Below, one piece after another: positions 51,692 through 60,495 of a stretch of DNA of 64,000 nt. Source of the stretch: an uncultured Collinsella sp. (GTDB lineage: Bacteria > Actinomycetota > Coriobacteriia > Coriobacteriales > Coriobacteriaceae); contig CABUPH010000002.1 of assembly GCA_902493375.1 (NCBI GenBank), forward strand, positions 124,001 to 188,000, in the 5' to 3' direction. The translations under genes and the position numbers were made by a program. The notes under the pieces were generated by a model. That model worked only from the letters and a program-made list of their open reading frames with translations, was not told the origin of the DNA and did not search any database. Within the stretch, counting starts at the first letter, position 1. Each line of letters starts with the position of its first letter.

Positions 51692-53695
51692 ATGGCTAAG
51701 TTTGACATCATCGCCGCCACCGGTTGCCCGACCGGCATTGCGCACACCTTCATGGCGAAGGAAGCGCTGGAGAAGGCAGCTGCCGAGCGCGGTCTGACCA
51801 TTAAGGTCGAGACTCATGGCCAGGTCGGTGTCGAGAACGAGCTCACCAAGAGTGAGATCGCTGGTGCCAAGGCCGTCGTCGTCGCAGCCGATAAGGATGT
51901 CCAGGCTGAGCGTTTCGCCGGCAAGCCCATGGTTTCCGTTGGTGTTTCCAAGGCCCTGTCCGTTGAGGCCGCCGGTAAGCTTATTGACCGCGCGCTCGCC
52001 GCCAAGGGTGACGACACGGTTGCGGCTGCTGCCGATGTCGAGGACGAGGTCGAGGAGAAGGAGTCCATCGGCCACATCATCTACAAGCACCTCATGAACG
52101 GCGTCAGCCACATGCTGGTCTTCGTCGTTGCCGGTGGTGTCCTGACCGCCGTTTCGTTCCTGTGGGGCATTACGTCCTTCGATTCGACGGCGTCTGACTA
52201 CAACAGCTTTGCTGCGATGCTCAAGATCATCGGCGGCATCGCCATGAACCTTATGGTTCCGGTGCTTTCCGCCTACATCGCCGAATCCATCGGCAAGCGC
52301 CCGGCGCTCGTCCCCGGCTTCGTTGCCGGTATGATCGCCATCCAGGGCCTGCCTGTTAACGCCGAGACCGGCATGATCGATGCCGGTGGCGCCGGCGTGG
52401 GCTTCGGCTTCCTGGGCGGCATCGTTGGCGGCTTCCTCGCCGGCTATGTCATCCTGCTGCTCGAGAAGGTCTTTGCCGGCCTGCCCAAGAACCTGGACGG
52501 CCTCAAGGCTATCTTCCTGTACCCGCTGTTCTCGACGGCTATCGTCGGCCTGGTCATGCTCGGCATTTCCGGCCCCATGGCTGCCATCAACACCGCCATG
52601 ATGGACTTCCTCAAGGGCCTGTCCGCCTCTGGCGCTGTTGTCTTGGGTCTTGCCATCGGCTGCATGTGCGCCTTTGATATGGGTGGCCCGGTTAACAAGG
52701 CTGCTTACGTCACCGGTACCGCTATGCTCACCGAGGCTCTGGCCGCCGGTGTTGGCACCGATACCTACAACTTCGGCACCAACTTCATGGCTGCCGTCTC
52801 CGCCGCCTGCATCGTTCCGCCGCTGATCACCACCTTCGCCGTCGTTGTCGGCAAGAAGTATTTCAGCCAGGAGGATCACGACGCCGGTGTCGTCAACCTC
52901 ATCCTTGGTTGCACCCACATCACCGAGGGCGCCATTCCGTTCATGACCAAGAACATCTGGCCCGTCATGCCCATCATGATGCTCGGTTCCTCTATCGCTT
53001 CGATCCTGACCATTATGTTCAACGTTCACGATCCGGCGCCTCACGGTGGCTTCCTGGTCCTGCCCGTTGTCGAGAACGGTCCGCTTTGGGTCCTCGCGAT
53101 CCTCATCGGCGCTGTTGTCGGTGGCATCCTGTTCGTGGCCTTCAAGAAGTACGACTTCGAGAAGAACCAGAAGGCCGCTCCTGCAACCAAGCCCGTTGAG
53201 GCCCCCAAGGCCGCTGCCGTCGAGGCCCCCAAGGCCGAGGCTGCCGACTTCGTGAAGGTCGAGAATGTCTTTGTCGCCGAGGACTTCGCTTCTCGTGACG
53301 AGGCTCTGAGCTTCGTTTCCAACCAGGCCGTCAAGGCCGGCATCGCCAGCGACGCCGACGCCGTGATGAACGCCTTCCTGGCCCGCGAGGCCGAGGGCAC
53401 CACGGGCATGATGGAGGGCTTCGCCATCCCGCATGCCAAGTCCGACGCCATTACCGAGGCTGCCGTCATCGTCGTCAAGGACGAGTCCGGCGTGACCGGT
53501 TGGGACACCATGGACGGCGCTCCCGTCAACGTGGCTATCGCCCTGCTCATCCCCGGTGCCCAGGCCGGCACTACGCACCTCAAGATCCTGTCCAAGGTCG
53601 CCGAGGCGCTCATGGACGAGGACTTCCGTGCCACCGTCAAGGGTTCCACCGACGCCGCCGAGATCGCCAAGACGATTAACGCCCGCCTGGTCTAA
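51692..53695 (+). CDS. PTS fructose permease, domains IIB-IIC-IIA
   Basis: A 667-residue fructose-family PTS permease that imports fructose as fructose-1-phosphate. The IIB domain carries the phosphocysteine Cys12 in ATGCPTGIAHT. The IIC membrane domain spans about residues 125-480 (about eight to ten helices). An Ala/Pro/Lys-rich linker leads to the IIA domain with phosphohistidine His581 in GFAIPHAKSD. Domain order B-C-A differs from FruA types that begin with IIA. AAGGAGGG precedes the ATG. Confidence 0.92.
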   Translation: MAKFDIIAATGCPTGIAHTFMAKEALEKAAAERGLTIKVETHGQVGVENELTKSEIAGAKAVVVAADKDVQAERFAGKPMVSVGVSKALSVEAAGKLIDRALAAKGDDTVAAAADVEDEVEEKESIGHIIYKHLMNGVSHMLVFVVAGGVLTAVSFLWGITSFDSTASDYNSFAAMLKIIGGIAMNLMVPVLSAYIAESIGKRPALVPGFVAGMIAIQGLPVNAETGMIDAGGAGVGFGFLGGIVGGFLAGYVILLLEKVFAGLPKNLDGLKAIFLYPLFSTAIVGLVMLGISGPMAAINTAMMDFLKGLSASGAVVLGLAIGCMCAFDMGGPVNKAAYVTGTAMLTEALAAGVGTDTYNFGTNFMAAVSAACIVPPLITTFAVVVGKKYFSQEDHDAGVVNLILGCTHITEGAIPFMTKNIWPVMPIMMLGSSIASILTIMFNVHDPAPHGGFLVLPVVENGPLWVLAILIGAVVGGILFVAFKKYDFEKNQKAAPATKPVEAPKAAAVEAPKAEAADFVKVENVFVAEDFASRDEALSFVSNQAVKAGIASDADAVMNAFLAREAEGTTGMMEGFAIPHAKSDAITEAAVIVVKDESGVTGWDTMDGAPVNVAIALLIPGAQAGTTHLKILSKVAEALMDEDFRATVKGSTDAAEIAKTINARLV

Positions 53696-53730
53696 TCCCC
53701 CAGCTCGCGAATAACATCGCCCCCTGTAAC

Positions 53731-53770
53731 AAAGGCGGAGACCCTCTCCAGGGCCTCCGCCTTTTTCTTT
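53731..53770 (+). terminator. terminator after the PTS permease gene
   Basis: AAAGGCGGAG-A-CCC pairs with GGG-C-CTCCGCCTTT, then TTTTTCTTT. Confidence 0.85.
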
Positions 53771-53934
53771 CCAACTTGGCACTTAAGGACGTTCCTATTC
53801 TGCCGGCACCCAGGGACACTCCTCAGTCCGCAGAAGGGCATAGATAACCGCATCAACCAGATCTTCCATACGATCAGAGATCCAGCCAGAATTCTGTTCG
53901 CACGATATTGTTCTGGACCGATCGAGTTTCCGCA

Positions 53935-54086
53935 GTTTGCTCGCCCACAGAGGGCCGGGCGCGGCCTGTGAGATTTATCGCGAGTTCCGCACGAGCCGAA
54001 GAGCACTTAATGTGCTCTTCGTGCGAGCAGGACTGTAGAGCAGGAAATCTCACAGGCCGCGCCCGGCCCTCTGTGGGCGAGCAAAC
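53935..54086. repeat. 152-bp nested hairpin element with perfect 42-bp arms
   Basis: Arm 53935-53976 is the exact complement of 54045-54086 over 42 bp. The 68-bp interior holds a second hairpin (53998-54020). Nothing in the 53696-54223 gap looks like a convincing gene. The form suggests a small palindromic mobile or regulatory element, not an ordinary terminator, since no T tract follows. Confidence 0.8.
53983..54036 (+). repeat. AGTTCCGCACGAGCC hairpin motif, copy 1
   Basis: Core inside the large hairpin. Stem GAAGAGCAC/GTGCTCTTC, loop TTAAT, flanked by AGTTCCGCACGAGCC and GTGCGAGCAGGACTGT. A second copy lies at 63851. Confidence 0.75.
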
Positions 54087-54223
54087 GCCCAGGAACGACA
54101 TCCGTCCAATAATTCGTGCAAACCACAATGAAAATCCGTTTGATGTGAGTTAATATAAACAACGTCGTGAATCTGACTCCTGCCACATGCATGACAGGGG
54201 TTAAACACAAAAAGGAGTCAATT

Positions 54224-54487
54224 ATGGTTTCTGAGAAGGCTACCCTCGTTAATCCTCAGGGTCTGCACATGCGTCCGGCTGGTCTGTTCGCCTCCACCAT
54301 GGGCAAGTACGCCTGTGACGTGACGGTCGTCACCCCCGAGAAGGAGGTCAACGGCAAGTCCCCGATGGCCCTTATGGCTGCTGGTATCCCCTGCGGCACC
54401 GAGGTCGAGGTCAAGTGCGACGGCGCTGACGAGGCCGAGGCTCTGGCTGCTGCCATCGAGCTCATCAAGAGCGGTCTTGGCGAGTAG
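54224..54487 (+). CDS. ptsH: phosphocarrier protein HPr
   Basis: An 87-residue HPr, the general phosphate carrier of the PTS. His15 in GLHMRPAG accepts phosphate from EI, and Ser46 in NGKSPM is the HPr kinase site. AAAGGAG precedes the ATG. A TAATAT box lies at 54151. Confidence 0.96.
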   Translation: MVSEKATLVNPQGLHMRPAGLFASTMGKYACDVTVVTPEKEVNGKSPMALMAAGIPCGTEVEVKCDGADEAEALAAAIELIKSGLGE

Positions 54488-54620
54488 AACTCAAACGGGT
54501 CGCATGTTGAACAACTAAGTTCATATTTGGGGGCGCAGTGACCTGTTGTAAGGTAGCTGCGCTCTTTTGTCATGGATATGGCAAAACGCTTTATCACATG
54601 ACACGGAGAGAGGAATGGGA

Positions 54621-56324
54621 ATGTATCAGGGAGTCAACGCTTCCGAGGGCATCGGTATCGGCACCGTCATGGTCGCCGTCGATCCCGACTTGACGTTTGA
54701 GCCGCACGAGGTTGCTGATTCGGCAGCAGAGAAGGAGCGCTATCAGTCCGCTCTTTCGGTCTTCTGCGAGAAGACCCAGGCTCAGGCCGACCACATGAAG
54801 GAGACGGTGGGCGAGGCCGAGGCCGAGATCATGAGCGGACACATTGTCCTGGCTCAGGACCCGGGCATGACTGACGCCATCAACGCCGCCATTGACGGCG
54901 GTACCTGCGCCGAGCAGGCGCTCATGGACACCTCGACCATTTTTGAGAACATGTTCCTGTCCATGGACGACGAGATGTTCCGTCTGCGCGCGGCCGACAT
55001 CGCCGACATCCGCACCGGTATTCTGGCCGAGCTGCTGGGCAAGGAGGTCGTCGACCTTTCCGTCCTGCCCGAGAACACCGTCGTTGTCGTGCACGACCTC
55101 ACGCCGTCCATGACCGCCACGATCGATAAGGCCCACGTTGCCGGCATCGTCACCGAGACCGGTGGCCGCACGTCGCACTCCGCGATCATCGCGCGCGCCC
55201 TCGAGATCCCGGCTGTCCTTTCGGTTTCCAACAGCTGCACCGCGCTGCGCAACGGTATGACCGTTGTCGTCGACGGTGGCAAGGGTATCGTCGAGGCCGA
55301 TCCCGACGAGGAGACGCTCGCTGCCTATACCGCCAAGGCCGAGGCCTTCGCTGCCGAGAAGGCGGCCCTCGAGGCCTTCCGTGGCAAGCCGTCCGTGACT
55401 GCCGATGGTATCAAGAAGATCATCGCCTGCAACATCGGTAACCCCGATGACGTGCCCAACGCGCTCGATCACGACGCCGAGGCCATCGGTCTGTTCCGCT
55501 CCGAGTTCCTGTTCATGGACTCTGCTGAGCTTCCTTCCGAGGAGGAGCAGTTCAACGCCTACCGTAAGGTCGCCAGCGCGCTCAAGGGTGCTCCGGTCAT
55601 CATCCGCACGCTCGATGTGGGTGGCGACAAGGAGATTCCGTATCTGCATATGGTCAAGGAAGACAACCCCTTCATGGGCTTCCGCGCCGTGCGTTACTGC
55701 CTGGCCAATCCCGACCAGTACAAGGTCCAGCTCCGCGCTCTGCTGCGCGCTAGCGCCTTCGGTGACGTCAAGATCATGATCCCGCTCGTCACCTGCGTCG
55801 AGGAGGTCTTGGCTGTCAAGGAGCTCGTCGAGCAGTGCAAGGCTGAGCTGACCGAAGAGGGTCGCAAGTTCAACGAGAACATCGAGGTCGGCATCATGGT
55901 CGAGACGCCCGCCGCTTCGCTGCTCGCAGACCGTCTTGCCGAGGTCGCCGACTTCTTCTCCATCGGCACCAACGACCTGATCGGCTACACCATGTGCGCC
56001 GACCGTGGTAACGACACCATCTCCAACCTGTACCAGGTTTACTATCCCGCCGTGCTCCGCTCGCTCAAGAACATCATCGAGAGCGGCGTGAAGGCCGGTA
56101 TCATGGTCGGTATGTGCGGCGAGGCCGCTGCCGATCCGCTGCTCGAGCCGCTGCTGATCAGCTGGGGCCTGGAGGAGTTCTCGATGAGCGCTCCTTCGAT
56201 CCTGCGCGCCCGCAAGACCATCAGCCAGTGGACCAAGGCCGAGTGCGACGAGCTCGCCGAGAAGGCGCTCGCCTGCAACACCGCAGCCGAGGTCAAGGCA
56301 CTGCTCGAGTCCGCAGCTCGCTAA
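54621..56324 (+). CDS. ptsI: PTS enzyme I
   Basis: A 567-residue phosphotransferase that takes phosphate from PEP. His186 in GGRTSHSAIIARA is the phosphorylated residue; the PEP-binding domain includes FRSEFLFMD and the catalytic Cys in MVGMCGEAA. ATG 54621 is chosen over 54615 because the AGAGAGGA ribosome site is better spaced. Follows ptsH as usual. Confidence 0.95.
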   Translation: MYQGVNASEGIGIGTVMVAVDPDLTFEPHEVADSAAEKERYQSALSVFCEKTQAQADHMKETVGEAEAEIMSGHIVLAQDPGMTDAINAAIDGGTCAEQALMDTSTIFENMFLSMDDEMFRLRAADIADIRTGILAELLGKEVVDLSVLPENTVVVVHDLTPSMTATIDKAHVAGIVTETGGRTSHSAIIARALEIPAVLSVSNSCTALRNGMTVVVDGGKGIVEADPDEETLAAYTAKAEAFAAEKAALEAFRGKPSVTADGIKKIIACNIGNPDDVPNALDHDAEAIGLFRSEFLFMDSAELPSEEEQFNAYRKVASALKGAPVIIRTLDVGGDKEIPYLHMVKEDNPFMGFRAVRYCLANPDQYKVQLRALLRASAFGDVKIMIPLVTCVEEVLAVKELVEQCKAELTEEGRKFNENIEVGIMVETPAASLLADRLAEVADFFSIGTNDLIGYTMCADRGNDTISNLYQVYYPAVLRSLKNIIESGVKAGIMVGMCGEAAADPLLEPLLISWGLEEFSMSAPSILRARKTISQWTKAECDELAEKALACNTAAEVKALLESAAR

Positions 56325-56398
56325 TTTGGTATCAGAGGTAACCGCGTGGTTGGAATGGGCCGGCCACGCGGCCCTCACATATACAGGGGGTACTGTAA

Positions 56399-57331
56399 AT
56401 GTTCTACACGCTAACCGCTAACCCGGCTGTCGACATGACGGTTTCGAGCTCTCCGCTCGAGCCCGATGAGAACGTCCGCACCGGCTCGGCCAGCTACACG
56501 GCTAACGGCAAGGGCCTTGACGTGTCCTTCGCCTTTAAGAAGATGGGCGTTGACACCGTCGCACTCGGCTTCTTTGCTGGCTTCACGGGCAAGTTCATCG
56601 TCGAGGAGGTCATGAACCTGGGTTGCCTCTGCCGCCCGGTCTGGACCGACGGTATCACGCGCATTAACACCTACGTCAACGATGGCCAGCACGAGTACGG
56701 CATCCTGAACCCGGGTGCTCCGATCACGCCGCAGCACCAGGAGGAGCTCTACAACATCCTGGACACCGCGGGCGATCTCGAGTGCCTGATCGTTTCCGGC
56801 TCCGTGCCTCCCAAAGCTACGCCCGACTTCCTGGCTCAGGTCATGGAGCACGCTCAGGCTCGTGGCGCCGACGTCGTCCTGGACCTGTCCTCCGACAAGC
56901 TCAAGGAGCTCGCTCACAAGAAGCCGCTGCTCATCAAGCCGAACCATCACGAGATGAAGGCCATCTTCGGCGTGCCGGTCGACACCGACGACGAGGTCCG
57001 CGTTGCCATGAAGATGGCTCACGACGCTGGCGTTCAGAACGTGCTGCTCACCCGTGGTAGCCGCGGCGACGCTTACTTCTCCAACGGCGAGGACATCTGG
57101 TACGCCAAGCGTGAGTTCAACATCAAGCTGGTTTCTTCCGTCTGCGCCGGCGACTGCACCCTCGCTGCGTTCCTGCACAAGTGGTACAGGGATCGCGACA
57201 ACGTCGAGGAGGCCATGAAGCTCGCTATGGCCACTGGCGCCAACGTTGCTGAGTCCGTCGGCATCGGCGACTTCGGTCACGTCGACGAGTACAGCAAGCG
57301 CGTTGCTGTCCGCAAGCTCGATCGTCAGTAA
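56399..57331 (+). CDS. 1-phosphofructokinase-like PfkB kinase, copy 1
   Basis: A 310-residue PfkB-family sugar kinase that likely phosphorylates fructose-1-phosphate to the bisphosphate. It starts MFYTLTANPAVDMTVSS, as in FruK/LacC proteins, and has the Asp of the catalytic motif in VCAGDCTLAAF. The first Gly of the usual GAGD is Cys. A hairpin (56342-56371) lies between ptsI and this gene, which follows a GGGGG ribosome site. Copy 2 is downstream. Confidence 0.85.
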   Translation: MFYTLTANPAVDMTVSSSPLEPDENVRTGSASYTANGKGLDVSFAFKKMGVDTVALGFFAGFTGKFIVEEVMNLGCLCRPVWTDGITRINTYVNDGQHEYGILNPGAPITPQHQEELYNILDTAGDLECLIVSGSVPPKATPDFLAQVMEHAQARGADVVLDLSSDKLKELAHKKPLLIKPNHHEMKAIFGVPVDTDDEVRVAMKMAHDAGVQNVLLTRGSRGDAYFSNGEDIWYAKREFNIKLVSSVCAGDCTLAAFLHKWYRDRDNVEEAMKLAMATGANVAESVGIGDFGHVDEYSKRVAVRKLDRQ

Positions 57332-57359
57332 TCGAAACGCGACATATTCGTGCGCATGT

Positions 57360-57390
57360 GGCGCCCCGGTTTCGGCTGGGGCGCCTTTTT
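57360..57390 (+). terminator. terminator between the two FruK-like genes
   Basis: GGCGCCCC pairs with GGGGCGCC, loop 10 bases, then TTTTT. Confidence 0.85.
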
Positions 57391-57519
57391 GTTCCGCCAC
57401 GGGGGAGAGGTGTTCCGCCGTACTTCATCGCTTCCACACCGTTCACCGAGTTGTCCTAGCCTTTTACCGATGCGTGGAATATACTTTCATTAACACGTTG
57501 CTTCGTGAAAGGAACATTC

Positions 57520-58452
57520 ATGATTTACACGCTCACTGCAAATCCCGCCATTGACTACAACATCGCCTGCGACGGTCTTGCTGCCAACACCGTCACGCGT
57601 ACCCGCAACGCCGTCTACACGCCCAACGGCAAGGGCCTCAACGTCTCGTTTACGCTTGACCACTACGGCGTCGACACCACGATCCTGGGCTTTTTCGCCG
57701 GTTTCTCGGGCGAGTTTATCGTTAAGGGCGCCGAGGCCCTGGGCGTGCCCGTCAAGCCCGTGTGGACCGACGGCATTACGCGCGTCAACGTGTTCCTCAA
57801 CGCCGGCCCCGACACCGAGTACAACATGGTCAACGCCGGTGCCGCTATCAACGAGTCCAACGAGCAGGAGATGTTTGAGCTCATCGATTCGCTCGATGAC
57901 ATGACCTGCTTGGTCATCAGCGGCTCGCTGCCTCCCAATACTTCCGAGGGCTTCTTGGCCGAGGTCCTGCGCCGCGTCAAGGCTAAGGGGGCCGAGTTCG
58001 TCCTCGACATCTCGAGCCATCAGCTGGCAGACCTCATTGCCATGGAGCCGCTGCTTATTAAGCCCAACGACGACGAGTTGCTTGACATCTTTGGCATTAA
58101 GGTGAGCGGTGGCGACGACGAGTCCGTCAAGGGCGCGATGGCCGAGCTGCACGCCAAGGGCGCCAAGAACGTGCTGCTGACCCTCGGTGGCGCCGGTGCG
58201 TACTTCTCCAACGGCGAGCATATCTGGTTTGCCAACCGCACCTTCGACGTCAAGCTGCTGTCGACCGTCTGCGCCGGCGATTCCTCGCTGGCCGCCTTCC
58301 TGTCCGTGTGGCACGACGCCCCCGAGCGAGTCGAGGATGCCTTGCGTCTTTCGATGGCCACCGGCGCCAACGTGGTCGAGTGCCCCGGTCTGGGCGATTT
58401 TGCCAAGGTGGACGAATATAAGAAGCACATCGAGGTTCGCCAGGTCTGCTAA
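57520..58452 (+). CDS. 1-phosphofructokinase-like PfkB kinase, copy 2
   Basis: A 310-residue paralogue of the upstream kinase, same length and start (MIYTLTANPAIDYNIACDG). The motif here is VCAGDSSLAAF, again with Cys before AGD. The two share much of their sequence, so they arose by tandem duplication, but they have diverged. GAAAGGA precedes the ATG; a TATACT -10-like box lies at 57480, so it may have its own promoter. Confidence 0.85.
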   Translation: MIYTLTANPAIDYNIACDGLAANTVTRTRNAVYTPNGKGLNVSFTLDHYGVDTTILGFFAGFSGEFIVKGAEALGVPVKPVWTDGITRVNVFLNAGPDTEYNMVNAGAAINESNEQEMFELIDSLDDMTCLVISGSLPPNTSEGFLAEVLRRVKAKGAEFVLDISSHQLADLIAMEPLLIKPNDDELLDIFGIKVSGGDDESVKGAMAELHAKGAKNVLLTLGGAGAYFSNGEHIWFANRTFDVKLLSTVCAGDSSLAAFLSVWHDAPERVEDALRLSMATGANVVECPGLGDFAKVDEYKKHIEVRQVC

Positions 58453-58473
58453 CCGCATCGAAAAATCGTTGCC

Positions 58474-58510
58474 GAACACCCGCTTTGGATCTCCGAGGCG
58501 GGTGTTTTTT
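58474..58510 (+). terminator. terminator after FruK-like copy 2
   Basis: AACACCCGC pairs with GCGGGTGTT, then a T run. Confidence 0.85.
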
Positions 58511-58647
58511 GCTCGCTGAACGTATGTGGCGTCTGCTGTCTCGTTTTATCTAATCGACGACGCGATTGCGTGTGCGCGCTTTCTCGTTTCTTGTTAGACT
58601 TCTTGAGAACCATCGATTAACGCTCGCAAGTGCAGGAGGCCATAGGC

Positions 58648-60042
58648 ATGTGCAATGTTTCGCTCAACGGTACTCAACCGTCCGATGCGTCCCTGCGCGT
58701 CCTGCGCGCGCTTGAGGCGGCTGGTCTTGAGGCTTGGTACGTGGGCGGTTGGGTGCGCGACGCCCTGATGGGTTGCCCCAGCTACGATGTTGATATGTGC
58801 TGTAGCGGCCTGTGGCAGGAGTCCAAGGTGGCGCTCGAGGCCGCTGGTATCGCGGTCGTGGAGTCGGGCATTAAATTTGGCGGAATCACGGCTATTTCCG
58901 ATTGCGAGCGTATCGAGGTCACCACGTACCGTCTGGATGGCTTTTACACTGATGGTCGCCATCCCCAGAGTGTGGAGCGTGCCGCCTCGCTCGAGGACGA
59001 TCTGGCGCGCCGCGACTTTACCGTCAACGCTATGGCATGGCATCCCGAGCGCGGGCTTGTCGACCGCTACGACGGCCAGGGTGACTTGGAGCGCAAGCTG
59101 ATTCGCGCTGTCGGCGATCCCAAGCGTCGCTTTAACGAGGACGCCCTGCGCATGTTGCGTGCGGTGCGCTTTGCCTGCCGCCTGGACTTTATGATTGAGC
59201 CCGAGACTAAGCGCGCACTTGCCGAGTGCGCGCCGCTGCTCGACGCCGTGGCGCGCGAGCGTGTGGGTATTGAGCTTGAGGGCATTCTTTCGACCGGTCA
59301 TGGGGGAGACGCGATGCTGCGCTACCCCGAGCTCATCTGTGCCTCTGTGCCTGAGCTGGCAGCGGGTCGCGGCTTTGATCAGCGAAGTGTCTATCATGCG
59401 TTTAACGTTTACGAGCATATCGCCCGTGTGCTGACGGTGGCAGGGGAGCTTGCGCTGTGCGACGGCGTCGCGCCCTCGTCGAGCCTTATGTGGGCGGCGT
59501 TTTTGCACGATGTGTCCAAGCCCGATTGTTTCACGGTCGATCACGCCGGCAGCGGACACTTCTACGGTCATCCCGAGCTCGGCGCCAAGAAAGCGCGCGT
59601 CATTATGGATCGCCTGGCGCTCTCGCACGACCTGGTGCGCGACGTGTGCCTGCTCATCAAATATCACGACAAGCCGCTGCGCCCCGAGCGCTCCTGCCTG
59701 CTCAATATGATGCGCGCGCTTTCGGGCGAGGGCGTCGACACGCCGCGTTTGATGGACGAGCTCATGGATCTTAAGCGTGCCGACACGCTCGGCAAGGCCC
59801 CGTCGTGCTTCTATTACGTTGAGACGATTGAGGAGATGCGCGCGATGGCGCACGAGCTGCTGAAGGCGGGGGAGCCCTATACGCTCAAGATGCTCGCCAT
59901 CAACGGCGGCGACCTGATCCGTGCCGGAGTCAAGCCCGGGCCGGAACTGGGGCAGCTACTCAACTCCGCCCTCGACGCCGTGATCGAAGACAACATCCCC
60001 AACGAGCGCGAAGCTCTTTTGGTCCATCTCAACTTGAATTAG
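58648..60042 (+). CDS. cca: CCA tRNA nucleotidyltransferase
   Basis: A 464-residue class II nucleotidyltransferase that adds or repairs the tRNA CCA end. The head has GGWVRDAL (33-40) and the catalytic DVD (47-49), followed by the RRDFTVNAMA motif and a RRFNEDALRMLRA region. A C-terminal HD domain (FLHDVSKPDC, IKYHDKP) may add phosphohydrolase activity. AGGAGG lies 8 bp before the ATG. Both tRNAs just downstream carry encoded CCA. Confidence 0.94.
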   Translation: MCNVSLNGTQPSDASLRVLRALEAAGLEAWYVGGWVRDALMGCPSYDVDMCCSGLWQESKVALEAAGIAVVESGIKFGGITAISDCERIEVTTYRLDGFYTDGRHPQSVERAASLEDDLARRDFTVNAMAWHPERGLVDRYDGQGDLERKLIRAVGDPKRRFNEDALRMLRAVRFACRLDFMIEPETKRALAECAPLLDAVARERVGIELEGILSTGHGGDAMLRYPELICASVPELAAGRGFDQRSVYHAFNVYEHIARVLTVAGELALCDGVAPSSSLMWAAFLHDVSKPDCFTVDHAGSGHFYGHPELGAKKARVIMDRLALSHDLVRDVCLLIKYHDKPLRPERSCLLNMMRALSGEGVDTPRLMDELMDLKRADTLGKAPSCFYYVETIEEMRAMAHELLKAGEPYTLKMLAINGGDLIRAGVKPGPELGQLLNSALDAVIEDNIPNEREALLVHLNLN

Positions 60043-60106
60043 CTACCCAGTTTACCTGTGTGTTCCATAACCTGCCGACAATTTTTCGGCAATTTGGAAT
60101 TTCTTC

Positions 60107-60135
60107 TTGCGCTGATGTTTTTTGTCCCGTAATAT
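60107..60135 (+). promoter_or_regulatory. tRNA operon promoter
   Basis: TTGCGC (60107-60112) and TAATAT (60130-60135) spaced 17 bp, 34 bp before the first tRNA. Confidence 0.65.
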
Positions 60136-60169
60136 ACTTCCGTGCAGCACGGCAGTGCAGATGTCATGT

Positions 60170-60246
60170 GGCCCGTTCGTCTAGCGGTTTAGGACGCCGC
60201 CCTCTCAAGGCGGAGATCACCAGTTCGAATCTGGTACGGGCTACCA
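60170..60246 (+). tRNA. tRNA-Glu(CTC), copy 1
   Basis: 77 bases with encoded CCA. Acceptor GGCCCGT pairs with ACGGGCT (G-T at position 1). Anticodon stem CCGCC/GGCGG with loop CTCTCAA gives anticodon CTC. T arm ACCAG-TTCGAAT-CTGGT. Confidence 0.93.
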
Positions 60247-60268
60247 CTTCTTTTCTGCTGAGCCCTAT

Positions 60269-60345
60269 GGCCCGTTCGTCTAGCGGTTTAGGACGCCGCC
60301 CTCTCAAGGCGGAGATCACCAGTTCGAATCTGGTACGGGCTACCA
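60269..60345 (+). tRNA. tRNA-Glu(CTC), copy 2
   Basis: Identical to the copy at 60170, 22 bp downstream, so probably co-transcribed. Same anticodon CTC, with encoded CCA. Confidence 0.93.
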
Positions 60346-60355
60346 CGCATCTGAT

Positions 60356-60387
60356 ACCCGGACTTCCCATGGAAGGCCGGGTTTTTT
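60356..60387 (+). terminator. terminator of the tRNA unit
   Basis: ACCCGG-A-CTTCC pairs with GGAAG-G-CCGGGT over a 3-base loop, followed by TTTTTT. Confidence 0.8.
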
Positions 60388-60495
60388 ATTTTCAAACAAC
60401 CGGCTGCAATTCCCGTTTGAACCAGAGCTTTGCGTTCTGCTTATGGCCCTTACGGGTACAATATCCAAGATAATTTGACTGTTAGAAGGAGCCTC

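Noticed and set aside
51590..53782. 730-codon minus-strand frame opposite the PTS permease
   Set aside because: Gly/Asp-rich shadow of a clear PTS gene with no domain of its own.
53795..53869. 24-codon minus-strand frame MEDLVDAVIYALLRTEECPW...
   Set aside because: Looks protein-like but has no ribosome site, is very short and runs back into the palindromic element; it may be a relic, unsupported as a gene.
54594..56378. 594-codon minus-strand frame opposite ptsI
   Set aside because: Shadow of ptsI caused by GC bias.
57451..57485. TTGTCC and TATACT as a promoter for the second FruK-like gene
   Set aside because: Spacing is 23 bp, too long for a standard sigma-70 promoter; only the -10 box is reasonable.
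60060..60473. Open frames with a repeated peptide over the two tRNA genes, on both strands
   Set aside because: The repeat is the translation of two identical tRNA-Glu genes, not a protein repeat.
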